Below, in pieces: positions 32,091 through 42,558 of a DNA stretch of 64,000 bases. The position numbers and the translations under genes were made by a program. Each line of letters begins with the position of its first letter. Positions within the stretch are counted from its first letter, which is position 1. The notes beneath the pieces are model-generated. The model searched no databases. It saw only the letters and a list, made by a program, of their open reading frames with translations, and was not told where the DNA came from. This DNA comes from Poa pratensis (Eukaryota; Streptophyta; Magnoliopsida; Poales; Poaceae), in contig CAMZMU010000080.1 of NCBI GenBank assembly GCA_947311845.1, positions 20,964,369-21,028,368 on the forward strand. Reading direction: 5' to 3'.

Positions 32091-33337
32091 ATTCTAGGTC
32101 TGCAGAAATATGCAGCTGCAGCTGGGCAGGAAATAGCTAGGCTAAGGGAGCTGTTAGCAGCTGAAGCCGGCAAGAGCCAGAAGTTGGAAGAAATGCTATC
32201 CAAAGAAGCTGATAGACGCGATAAAGCTGAAGATTTGGTTCATGACTATGAAGCGTCTCTGAACACAGTCACAACCACTTTGGAGAAGTGCCAAGCTGAC
32301 TTTGCCAAGGGAGAAGAATTATGGAAAGCCAGAGCAGAGGACGCAGAAAAGTTAAAACTTGCTGAAGCCAGATTGGACTCTCTTATGAAGCCGCTGAGCC
32401 AGATGACCGCCGCTGCCTTTGCTAAGCCAGATTTCTTCTGCATTTTTTAGACTTGGCAATCTGTGTTGTTGTTTCTGACTTTGCTATTCCCTTGTTTTTT
32501 TAGGACCGAAACATGGAAACTGTTTACAAATTCCTGTGATCAAGCTGCAAGCCATGTATACTCTAATCAAGCAACTCTATTTTGGTGGTGCTTCTTGTAT
32601 CAAGGCTGTGAGGGGCTGGTCCAAGCCACTAACTAGGCTTACTGACATGCTGAAGGAACTATCCACTGTGCCTGAATGGATCCAGGAGTTGAGACTCTCG
32701 GCGTGCCGCAAAGGTGCTATGCGTACACTGGATCTGGCTAAGGCATATCATCCTGAACTGAACCTGGAAATTATGGCTGGTGTGTTCCCTGAGACCATGG
32801 TTGACAATACACCCTTCACAGAATCTGACTTCGTGAGGATCGATAGGGAGACCCGGCGCCATGCTACCACCATAGCTCATAATCTGGACTTGTCCAAGTT
32901 TCAGCCTTGGTACGATGAAAATAATAAGCGTCAGGATCCACTCGTCCAGCTGCCGTTGATCTTCTTCCTCTGGCTTCAACCAAAACTCACCCCGCACCGG
33001 CTCTAGTGACCAAACCTAGCTCCACCACTCTAGATATACAGGCTCCAAACAGGGCCATTGTGCAGGATGATGATCCCGAGGAATTTCCCATTGAAGCTTT
33101 GCCTCTTCTCTGTTGGACTCCTGAGGAGCTGTAAGATGGTGCTGGTGACGGAGGAGCAGCCGGCAATGAGGGCGCTGAAGCTGCTACCACCAAGGAGACA
33201 ACTGAAGCTGGCCAGAAAGATCCAGAGGAAACTGGAAAAAACCAAGAGCAAAGGCAGAAGGACGACCTAGCCGGCTCCGCTCAGGAGAAGGTAGTGGACT
33301 CGGCAAAATCTATTGCCGGGTCTGAAGCTGCAGAGTA

Positions 33338-33900
33338 GAGTTTGGCTCTACAAAAGACAATAAATTCGGCTCTATGAGCCTGTAATAAGTTAAAACTTTT
33401 TAAGTCTCGTTTGGAAGGTGTGTCTGTACACCTGTTGAATTTGCGTGATGTAATCAATACTTTTTTAAGTTTTATCGCAATTTCTAGCTTTGATGGCCCT
33501 TTTGGTTTATCTTTGATTTTTTGTGAAGCCGGCTATCACGTGACTTATTCCAGTGCATCTGGCTCTATTAAGTTTAGGGTCAGCTAAGTCCGCAATGGGC
33601 AATCATAGCCGATAAACTTATCAGGTGCACATCTGGGTCACAAGATTGCACGTAGCAATTGACTTACATGCAAGTTTAACCAAGAAATAGAGTTGGACAT
33701 AGGCCGGATTCGAGGGTTATGAACTGAACTCGTTGAGTTATCAGCCCCCAAGTAACCAATGATCAATGATTAAAAAATAAAGACTCAACCAAACAATGAT
33801 AAGCATGTGAAGCGACAAAATCTGGGTTCCAGAGATGCCAGCTTTATTCCATTGATCATAATAATAACATAGTGTTTACAATGAACCTATGTGTAATAAG
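33338..33900. other. 3' flank between the converging accessory gene and pol
   Basis: Non-coding. It contains A/T-rich 3'UTR-like sequence (TGTAATCAATAC ~33448) and then the tail of minus-strand pol, with no recognised gene. Confidence 0.45.
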
Positions 33901-36830
33901 GGCGCAGCTGAGCTATGTTCCAAGGCCTGGGAGTTTCTTCCTCAGATGTGCGAGATTTATTTTCTTCTCGTATGTCAATGAGGTAGTAGGATCTGTTGTT
34001 CAGGTTCTTGCTAACAACAAACGGTCCTTCCCATGGTGAACTCAGCTTGTGCATCCCATCCTTCTTCTGTATAAGACGAAGGACTAAGTCACCTTCCTGA
34101 AAAGTGCGACTTCAAACTCTACGGCCATGATAGAGGCATAGGTCTTGCTGATATATTGCTGATCTTGAAGCTGCTAGATCGCGGACTTCTTCCAAGGCAT
34201 CAAGTGAATCTTGACGAGCTGCATCGTTTTCAGTTTCAAAATAAGCAGCCACCCTTGGTGAGTCATGCGCTGGGCAATACGGCTTCTGCACCATACACAA
34301 GGAAAAATGGCGTTTAGCCTGTTGACCTGTTGGGAGTAGTCCGTATGCTCCATAAGACAGCTAGTAGCTCCTCAACCCAGGAGCTAGCAGTGCGTTCAAG
34401 GGGAACCTGAAGTCTGGGTTTGACTCCGTGCAGTAACTCCTGGTTCGCACGCTCTGCCTGTCCATTAGATTGAGGATGTGCCACTGAAGCCAGATCGAGT
34501 TTGATATGATTCTTCTCAAAGTATTTCTGCATCTCTGCCTCAGAACGGTTACTTCCATTGTTGGTGATGATGCCATGTGGATACCCGAAGCAAAAAATAA
34601 TCTTCTTCAAGAATTTTACTGTTGTTTCCGCATCGCAACTGCTGACGGGCTCTACCTCTACCCACTTGGTGAACTTATCCACTGCAACAAAGAGGTGGGT
34701 CTTCTTGCAAGGTGACAACCTTAAGGGTCCAACCATGTCAATTCCCCAGACTGTAAACGGCCAAGTGATTGGTATCATCCTGAGAGCCTGAGCCAGCATA
34801 TGGTCTTGCTTGGCGTATTTCTGGCATCCTTCACAGGTGCGGACTATCTGTTCTGCGTCTGCTAGAGCTGTAAGTTAGAAAAATCCATGTCTGAAAGCCT
34901 TGGCAACTAGGGACTTGGAATTGCATGATGACCACAGTCTCCTGATTGGATCTCATTGAGAATACCTCTGTCTTCCTCCGGAGACACACATCACTGGAAG
35001 ATTCCTGCAGGACTCCGTTTGTAAAACTCACCATTGATGATGGTGTATGCTTTGGAACGTCTCATAATCTGACGTGCGATGATTTCCTCTTCTGGGAGCT
35101 CGCCATGGGTGAGGTAAGCCAGATATGGCTCAGTCCACTCTGGAGTCACATGCAGTGCTGCAACCAACTCAGACTCAGAGTCTGGGTTCGCTATGTCCTA
35201 TTCTGTGGGAACTTTTATAGACGAACTCAACAACTCATCACGGAAAACTTTGGGTGGAACTGGCTTCTTCTGAGAACCCAAACGAGACAATGCATCGGCT
35301 GCTTCATTCTATCATCTATCAATGTGGTCAATCTGGTATCCAACGAAGTGACCTGCCAATGCTGTAACTGCTCGCCTGTAGGCTGCTATGACTGGGTCCT
35401 TCGAAACCCAAGTTCATGTGACTTGCTGGGAGAGAAGATCTGAGTCCCCAAAACATCTGATGCGTGTTATGCTCATCTCTTTGGCGATGCGAAGTCCATG
35501 AAGTGAAGCCTCATACTCTGCTACATTGTTTGTGTAGTTGAAAGGAATCTGGAACACATAACGAAACTTATCACCTCTGGGCGAAGTCAGCACGACACCA
35601 GCTCCTGAGCCTTCCAATTGCTTGGACCCGTCAAAGTGCGTAGTCCAGTACTTGGTTTCTGACTTCTCTAGTGGTGCTTGCAGCTGAGTCCAGTCATTGA
35701 TGAAGTCAACCAGAGCCTGTGACTTGAGGGCAGTTCTGGGTTCATACTTGATATGATATGGTCCCATCTCAATAACCCACTTGGCAATTCTGCTAGTTGC
35801 TTCTCTGTTCTGTATGATATCTGCCAGAGGTGCTGAGCTGACGACGGTGATGGGGTGCTCCTGGAAATAATGCTTTAGTTTGCGACTCGCCATGAATACA
35901 CCGAAAACCAACTTCTGCCAATGTGGGTATCATTGTTTGAACTCTGTGAGAACTTCACTCTCATAATAAACTGACCTCTGAACTAGGCCTTCCTTCCCTT
36001 CCTGAGTCCGCTCCACCACTGCTACTGCACTGACAGCTTTATTCTTTGCTGCGACATATAGTAGCATGGGTTCCTTCTCCTTAGGAGCTGCCAGGATAGG
36101 GGACTCGGAAAGCTGCTTCTTGAGAGCCTCCAAAGCATCATCGGCTTCCTTGTCCCAGACGAAGTTGTCTGTCTTCTTCAGGGGCCGGTATAAAGGTATG
36201 GCCTTCTCCCCAAGCAGGCTTATGAACCGACTTAGAGCTGCAACACAGCCTGTGAGTTTCTGAACATCTTTGAGGCAAGCCGGGTTTTTTAGATTGTTGA
36301 TGGCCTGAATTTTTTTGGGTTCGCCTCAATTCCTCTCTCAGAAATAATGAATCCGAGGAGTTTTCCAGCTGGGACTCCGAAAACGCATTCTTTCGGGTTC
36401 AGCTTCATCTCATATTTGCGAAGGTTGGCAAACGTCTCCGCTAAGTCAGAAATTAAAGAATCACCTTTTTGGGACTTGACTACAATGTCGTCGAAATAGG
36501 CATGCACATTGCGTCCAATCTATTTCTCCAGGCAATTCTGGATGCACCGCTGATAGGTTGCACCTGCGTTCTTTAGGCCAAAGGGCATTGATGTATAACA
36601 AAATGCTCCAAAAGGTGTGATGAACGATATTTTCTCCTGGTCTTCTTCCTTCATCTTGATCTGATGATAGCCTGAATATGCGTCCAGGAAACACGGGAGT
36701 TCACAGCCAGCTGTCGAATCGATGATCTAGTCAATGCGAGGTAGAGCGAATGGGTCTTTGGGACAAGCCTTGTTCAGGTCTGTGTAATCAATACACATTC
36801 TTCAAGTTCCGTTCTCCACTTGGGGTGGAA
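33900..36830 (-). pseudogene. Tat-lineage pol remnant: RT, dual RNase H, integrase
   Basis: From 36830 down: RT with RMCIDYTDLN, a PRIDXIIDSTAGCELP-like stretch, SGYHQIKM and the catalytic AYFDDIVVKS (~36490). RNase H follows near 36130 (PMLLYVAAKNKAVSAVAV), then KLKHYFQEHPITVV. The archaeal-type RNase H has WTTHFDGSKQLEGSGAGVVL and YTNNVAEYEASLHGLRIA (~35650-35460). Integrase has WGIDMVGPL, FTKWVEVEPV and VAHPQSNGQAERANQELLHG (~34750-34400). The second catalytic Asp of integrase appears as Asn (IITNNGSN), and stops and frameshifts occur throughout. Such a polyprotein would copy and insert the element; this copy cannot. Confidence 0.88.
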
Positions 36831-37558
36831 AAATTCTTGCCTTCAATTAAGATTTCCACCCCAGCTTGTCGAAATCAATGCGTCCATCGATTCTCTTGTT
36901 GTAGGTGATGACGATGATGACACCTGCTGCTCCAAGACATAGTCCAGCCATGCCCTGGGCCGGTATGCCAGCCTCTTCTGCTATCACCTTAGGTAGTTTC
37001 TGTGCATGGAAGATAACGTAACTATCTCATTTTTCCATAAAGACATATAGCTATATATTAACATAGGAAATTACAGAGGCATGAAAAGAGGCGATCTTGT
37101 GGGTACATACCATCTCATGTCTGTTCAAGTTTGTGCTCGTCAAGCGAGTCACAAAAAGAACTCCAACATAGGCTCCTACTGGTAGAAGCTTAACGAGGCG
37201 GTTTTTCTCATGGTTGTTGAGACAAACTCTTTGGGCAACTATGATTCTGTCATCATCATCAATGTGATCTTCAGAACTGTCAGAATCGTCATAAATCTCA
37301 TCAGTTTCATCTTCGTTGTTGCCTCTTTTTCCAGTGGCAACAGTTATCCTGGGATGTGGTGTCATGTTAAACACTAGCAAATCTCCCGCGCCGAGATTGT
37401 TCTTCGTGATGTACAGTTGCCATTGTTTGTTGTGCAAGCGGGTCTTGCTAGATCCTTTGTTCACTTGAATGTTGTATGTGCTCTCGAGGCCACGAAACAA
37501 CACATTCTGATCTCGCACTAACTCGTTAAACACTAGGCGAGCTGTACATGGTACAAAC
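36830..37558 (-). pseudogene. B3-domain (REM-like) transcription factor gene fragment, two exons
   Basis: Minus strand. Exon 37558-37111 starts after an acceptor (TTGAACAG) and encodes a first B3 domain (FVPCTARLVFNEL, NKQWQLYITKNNLGAGDLLVFNM), an acidic linker (DETDEIYDDSDSSEDHIDDD) and the start of a second B3 (VGVLFVTRLTSTNLNRHEM). A 111-bp GT-AG intron (37110-37000) joins in frame to exon 36999-36830: KLPKVIAEEAGIPAQG, then GRIDFDKLGWKS. A frameshift there precedes IEGKNF, and the gene ends where Gypsy RT sequence begins. B3 proteins bind DNA in the nucleus; grass REM types often act in reproductive development. Upstream exons were not identified. It lacks its 3' end and is unlikely to work. 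Confidence 0.75.
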
Positions 37559-37559
37559 C

Positions 37560-38189
37560 TGTTCAACAAAAACAGAAAGAATCACATAAATTATATGTTA
37601 TATTAAGACCACGAAACACAAATAATATGTGTATTTGGAAACCTTGTTTTCTTACCACACACTTGTGTTCACGATACTTTTCTAGCTGAACACTGAATGA
37701 GCATGCCTTTATCTGCCATTTGTTAGACAATGAGTACACATTGTTTAACTAAGTATAGTTGCACCAATCATAAGAATCAGAACAAAACAACTAATGAGAA
37801 CAAAATTATAACTCATTTGTTAGACAATGAGTACACATTGCTTAACTAAGTATACTTTGCAGCATGAAGTAAATTCTATACTATCAAAGAGAATATTAGG
37901 CATCTATTAATATGAAACTTTTGCTTTGACTTGAAATGAATTTGAAGCATTTCTTTGAACAACACCAAATCTTTCCACCTCGGATGATTGGATTTTCAAC
38001 CCCAATTCCCTACGACATCGACCAGCCAAAAGACTACAGGCTAATCTTCAAGGTTACTAGTAAATCTAGTTTCTTGATTGATACCGGGGTACATGGGGAT
38101 TGAACCAGAACTAGTAAATCTATCTAATCTTTAAGGACCATCTCTTACCTCAGGGACCTGCTGGTGAGTGCAACGGGGAGGGGCGGCCA
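37560..38189. other. Upstream region of the B3 fragment
   Basis: AT-rich; could hold introns and a 5' exon of the B3 gene (an acceptor-like and donor-like pair surrounds ~37650-37740). No exon is firmly supported. Confidence 0.4.
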
Positions 38190-38620
38190 TGCGGTTTCGC
38201 AGCGGCGGCGAATCTAGGTATTTGCACGGCCAGCGAGGGAGTGGGGGGGGGGGGGGGCTGTGAGGCTAGGGATTTGCAGCGGCAGCGAATCTACGGATTT
38301 GCGAGGGAGTTGGTGAGGGATTTGCAGGGGCGGCGAGGCTAGGGATTTGCAGCGGCGGTGGGGGAGTGGAGGAGGGCGGCGAGGCTAGGGATTTGCAGGG
38401 CCAGCGAGGGAGAGGGTGAGGGATTTGCAGCGGCGATGGGGGAGTGGAGGAGGGCGGCGAGGCTAGGGATTTGCAGCGGCGACGGGGGAGTGGAGGAGGG
38501 CGGCGAGGCTAGGGATTTGCAGTGGCGGCGGGGGAGTGGAGGAGGGCGGCCAGGCTAGGTATTTGCAGCGGCGGCGGGGGAGTGGAGGAGGTCGGCGAGG
38601 CTACAGATTTGTAGGGGCTG
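38190..38620. repeat. GC-rich minisatellite
   Basis: Imperfect ~50-60 bp units built from GCGGCGAGGCTAGGGATTTG, CAGCGGCGG and GGGGGAGTGGAGGAG, at least six copies, plus a G-run at 38246-38259. Open frames through it are a by-product of the repeat. Confidence 0.85.
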
Positions 38621-39250
38621 CGAGCGAGTGGACGAGGGTTTGAAAGGATGAGAGGCGGCAAATGGGGAAAAATCCCCTCACAAATTTTGGACCCAAAATT
38701 TTGACTCCCGCCAAACACAGAGTAGCCGGAGTGTCCGCATATGTTCGTGGAGTCCGGAATAAATTTTTTACTTATAAAATTCAAAATAATCAAAAGTATT
38801 GAAGGAAAATAAAAATGCAAGTGTATATATGTCTGTTGGGGGTGAGTGAAGCTCCATTGCAAAAAATAAGGTCATATATCAAAGAGATTATATCATGCCC
38901 AAACTTTGGTGATACTTGTCAGGCTTTTCTTCTGAGAGGTTATACTAGTCACCATACAACTTCACTGCAATTGTATCGGAAATTTCGTAATTTACCGACC
39001 ACACCAATTTGGTACAATATATAACGCACAAATGTGAAGTTTCATATATATATTTCCAAATTGTTTACATATTAAAAGTAATATCGTGTTAGTAAAATCT
39101 CGGAACGTTCCCGGACGCTCCGGAAAATAATTGCCTCGATTTTTTAGCATGAAAAAAGAACAGTCCAGAGGAGCAGTTGCGTTGGTGTGACGCGGGAGCA
39201 GTTGCTTTACTGCGACGCGGTCATCAGTTGCCTTAGTGGGACGCGGTAGC
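38621..39250. other. Intergenic, no gene recognised
   Basis: AT-rich, with three near-repeats of a TTGC(T/G)...GCGACGCGG / GTGACGCGGGAGCAGTTGC phrase at about 39170-39250. No coding evidence. Confidence 0.45.
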
Positions 39251-39600
39251 AATCAGTAACCACAAGGGCGGTACCCAGAGCCTCCGGATCACTAACTATG
39301 GCTGCCACGCGTACGTGCTCCATAGCTGCCGATGCCACTGCGACGCGGCCGATGCGGTACATTAGTTCCCAACCGTTTCCTTGTTCATCAATGCTACCAT
39401 CAAATAAACACGGGCCCACCTGTCAGCGACACGGGGGTAACTGCGTGCGGTTCCATTTTTTGCCCATTCTACTCGTCTTCCACGCCCCGTGCGGTCAGTC
39501 TTCTGTGACACAGTCTCTCTCTCGTCTGACGCATCCTCTGTTTTCCCCTTTCGGCAACTGTTCATCGCCTTCTCCTCTGCTTTGCACCCTCCAAATCGCC

Positions 39601-41003
39601 ATGGCCGTCGTCGCCGGAGAAAGCATCACGCGCGAGTTCCCCGTTGATATCCATGGTGGGAAGAAGATCCACATTGTCTACACCCGACAGTGAGCAGGTT
39701 AAGAAAACCCTGCTGGAGTACGAGGATTTGCTCCGATGCAAGGTGGGCCGGGATAGATTCGTGGGGCTCGACTTCGAATACAGCAAGGCCGAGGAAAGCC
39801 GCAAACGAGTCGCCGTCGTCCAACTCGGCTTGAACAATGAGGTCCTCGTATTCCAGTGGTACGTATATACAAATAGATCTAGTATATATATGTACTCAAT
39901 CTCTGTGTCTATGTTTATTCGGTTTTAATTTCGCAATGATCAATGTGTTCTGCGGTTTAATTAGTCGATCGATTTCATAATTGGCCATTGCTAGGTTTGG
40001 ATCGAAGTTTTTGATTTTTACATTTGATTTATTGAGATATTATATATTAATCTGTGTAGAAATTAGTATGCGCGCGCATAGCTAGTTTTCTTCTACATCT
40101 ATCGCATTTGGTTTATATATAATAATCTTTAGAAATTAGTATGCATATATAGCTAGTTTTTTCTTCATCTCTATAGCATTTGGTTTATTGAATTGCTAGC
40201 TATTGATCGATCAATATCTATACTTGATCTGCTGTACGAATTACAAGACCTGTCCGCCGGAGCTGTCCAATTTCCTTCAGAAGAAGAAAATTTATTTTAG
40301 TAGCGTCGACATAACAAATGACAGGACGGTCATGCAGAGAACCTGGGGTTTCAAAATCCCAGAAGAGTATCACATCGATCTTCAACACCGCTACCGGAAG
40401 AACGGACAATTGAAGACCGGCATGGCCACCATGGCATTCGATATCATCAACGACTACTACGCGGATATGAAGTCCAAGTTCCATCATTCGTTGCACGATT
40501 GCTGGGAGGATATCCCACTGCCTCAAGAGAACCTCAACTACGCTGCTGTCGATGGGTTTGTCGCGTACGACCTCAACCGTCAGATCGATGTGATTGCAAA
40601 GGGGACGAGTCACCTCCCCGTGGTGCCGAAACGCAAGGGGGCGCGGTGCGAGAGCAGCGGCGACAGCGACGAGGACGACAACAGCGACGAGGACGATGGC
40701 TTGAAGGGCAGCGTCGGCGGGAAGGATAGCGGCTTCATGATCGAGGACGGCCCTAGCAGCTGGTCGGGCGGCTCCTCGAAGATCGCCGGTACTGGCTGGG
40801 GTGGTGAGTTATCCTCGAAGATCGCCGGTGGCTGGGACAGCTGGGGTGGCGAGTTAGCAGGCTCGAAGGTCGACGGCGGCGATGGTGGCTGGGGTACCGG
40901 TGCCGGCTCGAAGATCGCCGACGAAGGTGGCTGGGGTACCGGTGGCGGCTCAAAGATCGCCGACGAAGGTGGCTGGGGTACTGGCTGGACTTGCAAGCAC
41001 TGA
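39601..41003 (+). pseudogene. WRN/RNase D-like 3'-5' exonuclease gene with GW-rich tail, one-base frameshift in exon 1
   Basis: ATG 39601 (GCC ATGG context) opens MAVVAGESITREFPVDIHGG and KKIHIVYTRQ, then TGA at 39691. One extra C in CCC 39683-39685 causes this: one frame over, DSEQVKKTLLEYEDLLRC continues into FVGLDFEYSKAEESRKRVAV and VQLGLNNEVLVFQW. A ~385-bp intron follows (donor ~39859-39865, acceptor 40247 or 40199). Exon 2 runs TCPPELSNFLQKKKIYFSSV, DITNDR, DLQHRYRKNGQLKTGMATMA, LNYAAVDGFVAYDL and ends at 41003. The DEDDy exonuclease residues (D-x-E in VGLDFEY, Asp in FSSVDITND, Y/D in YAAVD) are kept. The C-terminus has an acidic stretch (GDSDEDDNSDEDD) and five SKIA/GWG repeats. Relatives (Arabidopsis WEX) degrade nucleic acid 3'-5' and WEX acts in RNA silencing. 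It could be a recent pseudogene or carry a base error. Confidence 0.85.
40765..40998 (+). repeat. GW/WG-rich coding repeats of the exonuclease
   Basis: Five units of the type (S/G)SK(I/V)(A/D)...GGWG: SSKIAGTGWGG, SSKIAGGWDSWGG, GSKVDGGDGGWG, GSKIADEGGWG (twice). The last two are 42 bp apart and almost identical in DNA. Nine tryptophans, eight of them next to glycine. Confidence 0.85.
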
Positions 41004-41179
41004 TCGATCTCGATCGATTGATCTCTGGCTATATATATGCACTGCATGCGCGCAGCGCGCGGGGCGCTCTGTTTATATACTAGAGTATTTTGTCTTTTGC
41101 TGGCCTGTGTATCTATAAGTACCTACTTAATTAGTATGTTAATTAGCGCGCACGTACCGATCTGAATGCATATATTACT

Positions 41180-41471
41180 TTTGCACATATAGGTTAGTGC
41201 CAGTTAATTTTACTGGCCGTCTCAGAAGCTATGTAATTAATGACACGCAGTTGTACTGGCCGTCTGCAATATGTCTGCGCCGGGTGATTTTGCTGGCCGT
41301 CTACGATGTGTATCCTATTAGAGACGAGCGTTAATATTCACCGTCCGAGGATAACATTAGAGACGGACACAGAATAACGGCCGTTTGAGGTAGCTCTTCC
41401 CAAACGGCTGATAATTTTTTCAATTCAACCGGCTCTAGCTCCCGTCTTTTAAAGTCAAGTCTGTACTAGTG
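41180..41471. mobile_element. CACTA-like element end
   Basis: The block repeats TACTGGCCGTCT / GCTGGCCGTC and AGAGACGGAC-type words and ends GTCTGTACTAGTG at 41471, the complement of a CACTAGTACAGAC terminus common in grass CACTA elements. The opposite end is not evident, so extent is approximate. Confidence 0.5.
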
Positions 41472-41898
41472 CCATGACACCCCCTAAAAACTGGAGTTCT
41501 TTTAATGTAGTAGCAATATGTTTAATTTTTTGTGCATTACATGTGTTAAAAATACATGCAGATGACATTTAAACAATGAAAATTGAGTCTGGCACCCCAA
41601 CGATTCAATCCTACATCCGCCACTGTAACTGAGTCAACACTTCTGAAGTTTGACCCGATATATGTAAGATAATATCAAAAGCTATGTTATTAAATAAATA
41701 CATTATGAATATATATATATTATGGTGGATGTACTGATATTAATTTGGTATTGTAAATCTTCATAATTTTTGTATGTATACTTGATCATTCTGATAATAT
41801 TATTTTTTACTCAATTTATATGCCACTATTTTAGGATGGAGCGGGTATTCCGTGAGGCCAACGGAAGATGCTAGTTGAATGTGGCAGGCTGCTTAAAT
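41472..41898. other. Intergenic, no gene recognised
   Basis: AT-rich, no structure identified. Confidence 0.5.
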
Positions 41899-42320
41899 CA
41901 ATGTTTAAGATATTTCCTATCGTTAACTTATCGGTCGGTCCAAGAGAACAGATAAATCGGCTTATCGGCCCTATTAATCTATTTTATCCGTCAACTATTT
42001 ATCGGCCTACTTGTTTGTCAATTCTAGATTCCAGCACTAAAGTATCTTAAATATGCTTTACCAATATATTATATTGGCACTAAAAATTCTAATATACATG
42101 TATATTATATTTTATAATACTAAAAATTTCTAAAGATAGATATCATTAATCCCCGGTTTTACCAGTGCAAAATCCGAATATCGGCCGATAAATCGCTTGT
42201 CATACTAATAAATCAGCCTAAACGATAAAACACAACTGATGGCTTTATCTTTTCAGTGACCCTCTGGTAAGCGATAAATATGCCGACAAATCGGCTTACC
42301 GACCGATATTTTGAACATTG
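41899..42320. mobile_element. Probable MITE with TCGGC-rich subterminal inverted repeats
   Basis: Ends CAATGTTTAAGATAT and ATATTTTGAACATTG are imperfect inverted repeats. Inside, TATCGGTCGGT and ACCGACCGATA face each other and (A)AATCGGC words recur. About 422 bp, no coding. No convincing target duplication, so superfamily is undecided (hAT is possible). Confidence 0.6.
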
Positions 42321-42463
42321 CCTGGAATAAACACGTCGATGCCACCAAAACAGACATTACTACCCGAAAACCATTTGTAACTCCCAAACCGTAGTGATCC
42401 AATTTTTTTGAAAAAAGCGAAAAGTTTATTTTTAGGTCTCCAAAGGCTCTGAATAAAATGATA

Positions 42464-42556
42464 CTCCCTCTGGTTCTAAAAGATTGACGCGAAAAGTGAG
42501 CTAGCTACGTATAAATTTGTATACACCTTACGACACTTAAATGGGATAAGAGGGAG
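42464..42556. mobile_element. Stowaway MITE (93 bp)
   Basis: Ends CTCCCTCTGG and AAGAGGGAG, flanked by TA on both sides (42462-42463 and 42557-42558). Confidence 0.75.
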
Positions 42557-42558
42557 TA

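Larger units (their letters stand above)
28274..33337 (+). pseudogene. Antisense accessory gene of the Tat element ('putative gypsy type transposon' family)
   Basis: The plus-strand gene starts MREKRMASKGRAGRGRGKKK. A ~1.2-kb insertion follows (about 28443-29670). The conserved domain (VRQSYLLDVPGEE, GFRPPGSLFFRQVLAHYGLH, LSNFQVLCEDYLQMAPSLDL, FFYYNRQ) is the region annotated in plants as 'putative gypsy type transposon' (Transposase_28). Later come an acidic, Ser/Pro-rich part and a coiled coil (QEIARLRELLAAEAGKSQKL, ~32120-32400). Probable introns are 30479-30562, 30812-30874, 31117-31194 and 31667-32097. Stops occur at 30068 (within EW-stop-KTFF) and 31652. The insertion and stops make it a pseudogene. 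The function of this family is not known. Confidence 0.78.
27086..36830 (-). mobile_element. Tat-lineage Ty3/Gypsy retrotransposon, 5'-truncated, minus strand
   Basis: Read on the minus strand: RT, RNase H, a second archaeal-type RNase H and integrase (36830 to ~34300), then a plus-strand accessory gene region (33337 to 28274), a polypurine tract (~27680-27692) and the 3' LTR (27679 to 27086). The second RNase H and an antisense gene between pol and 3' LTR are known marks of the Tat/Grande group. gag, protease and 5' LTR are missing. The break at ~36830 joins it to a B3 gene. Confidence 0.85.

Noticed and set aside
38358..38558. Gly/Arg/Glu-rich frame in the minisatellite
   Set aside because: Repeats of the same peptide simply follow the tandem DNA units; no start context or homology.
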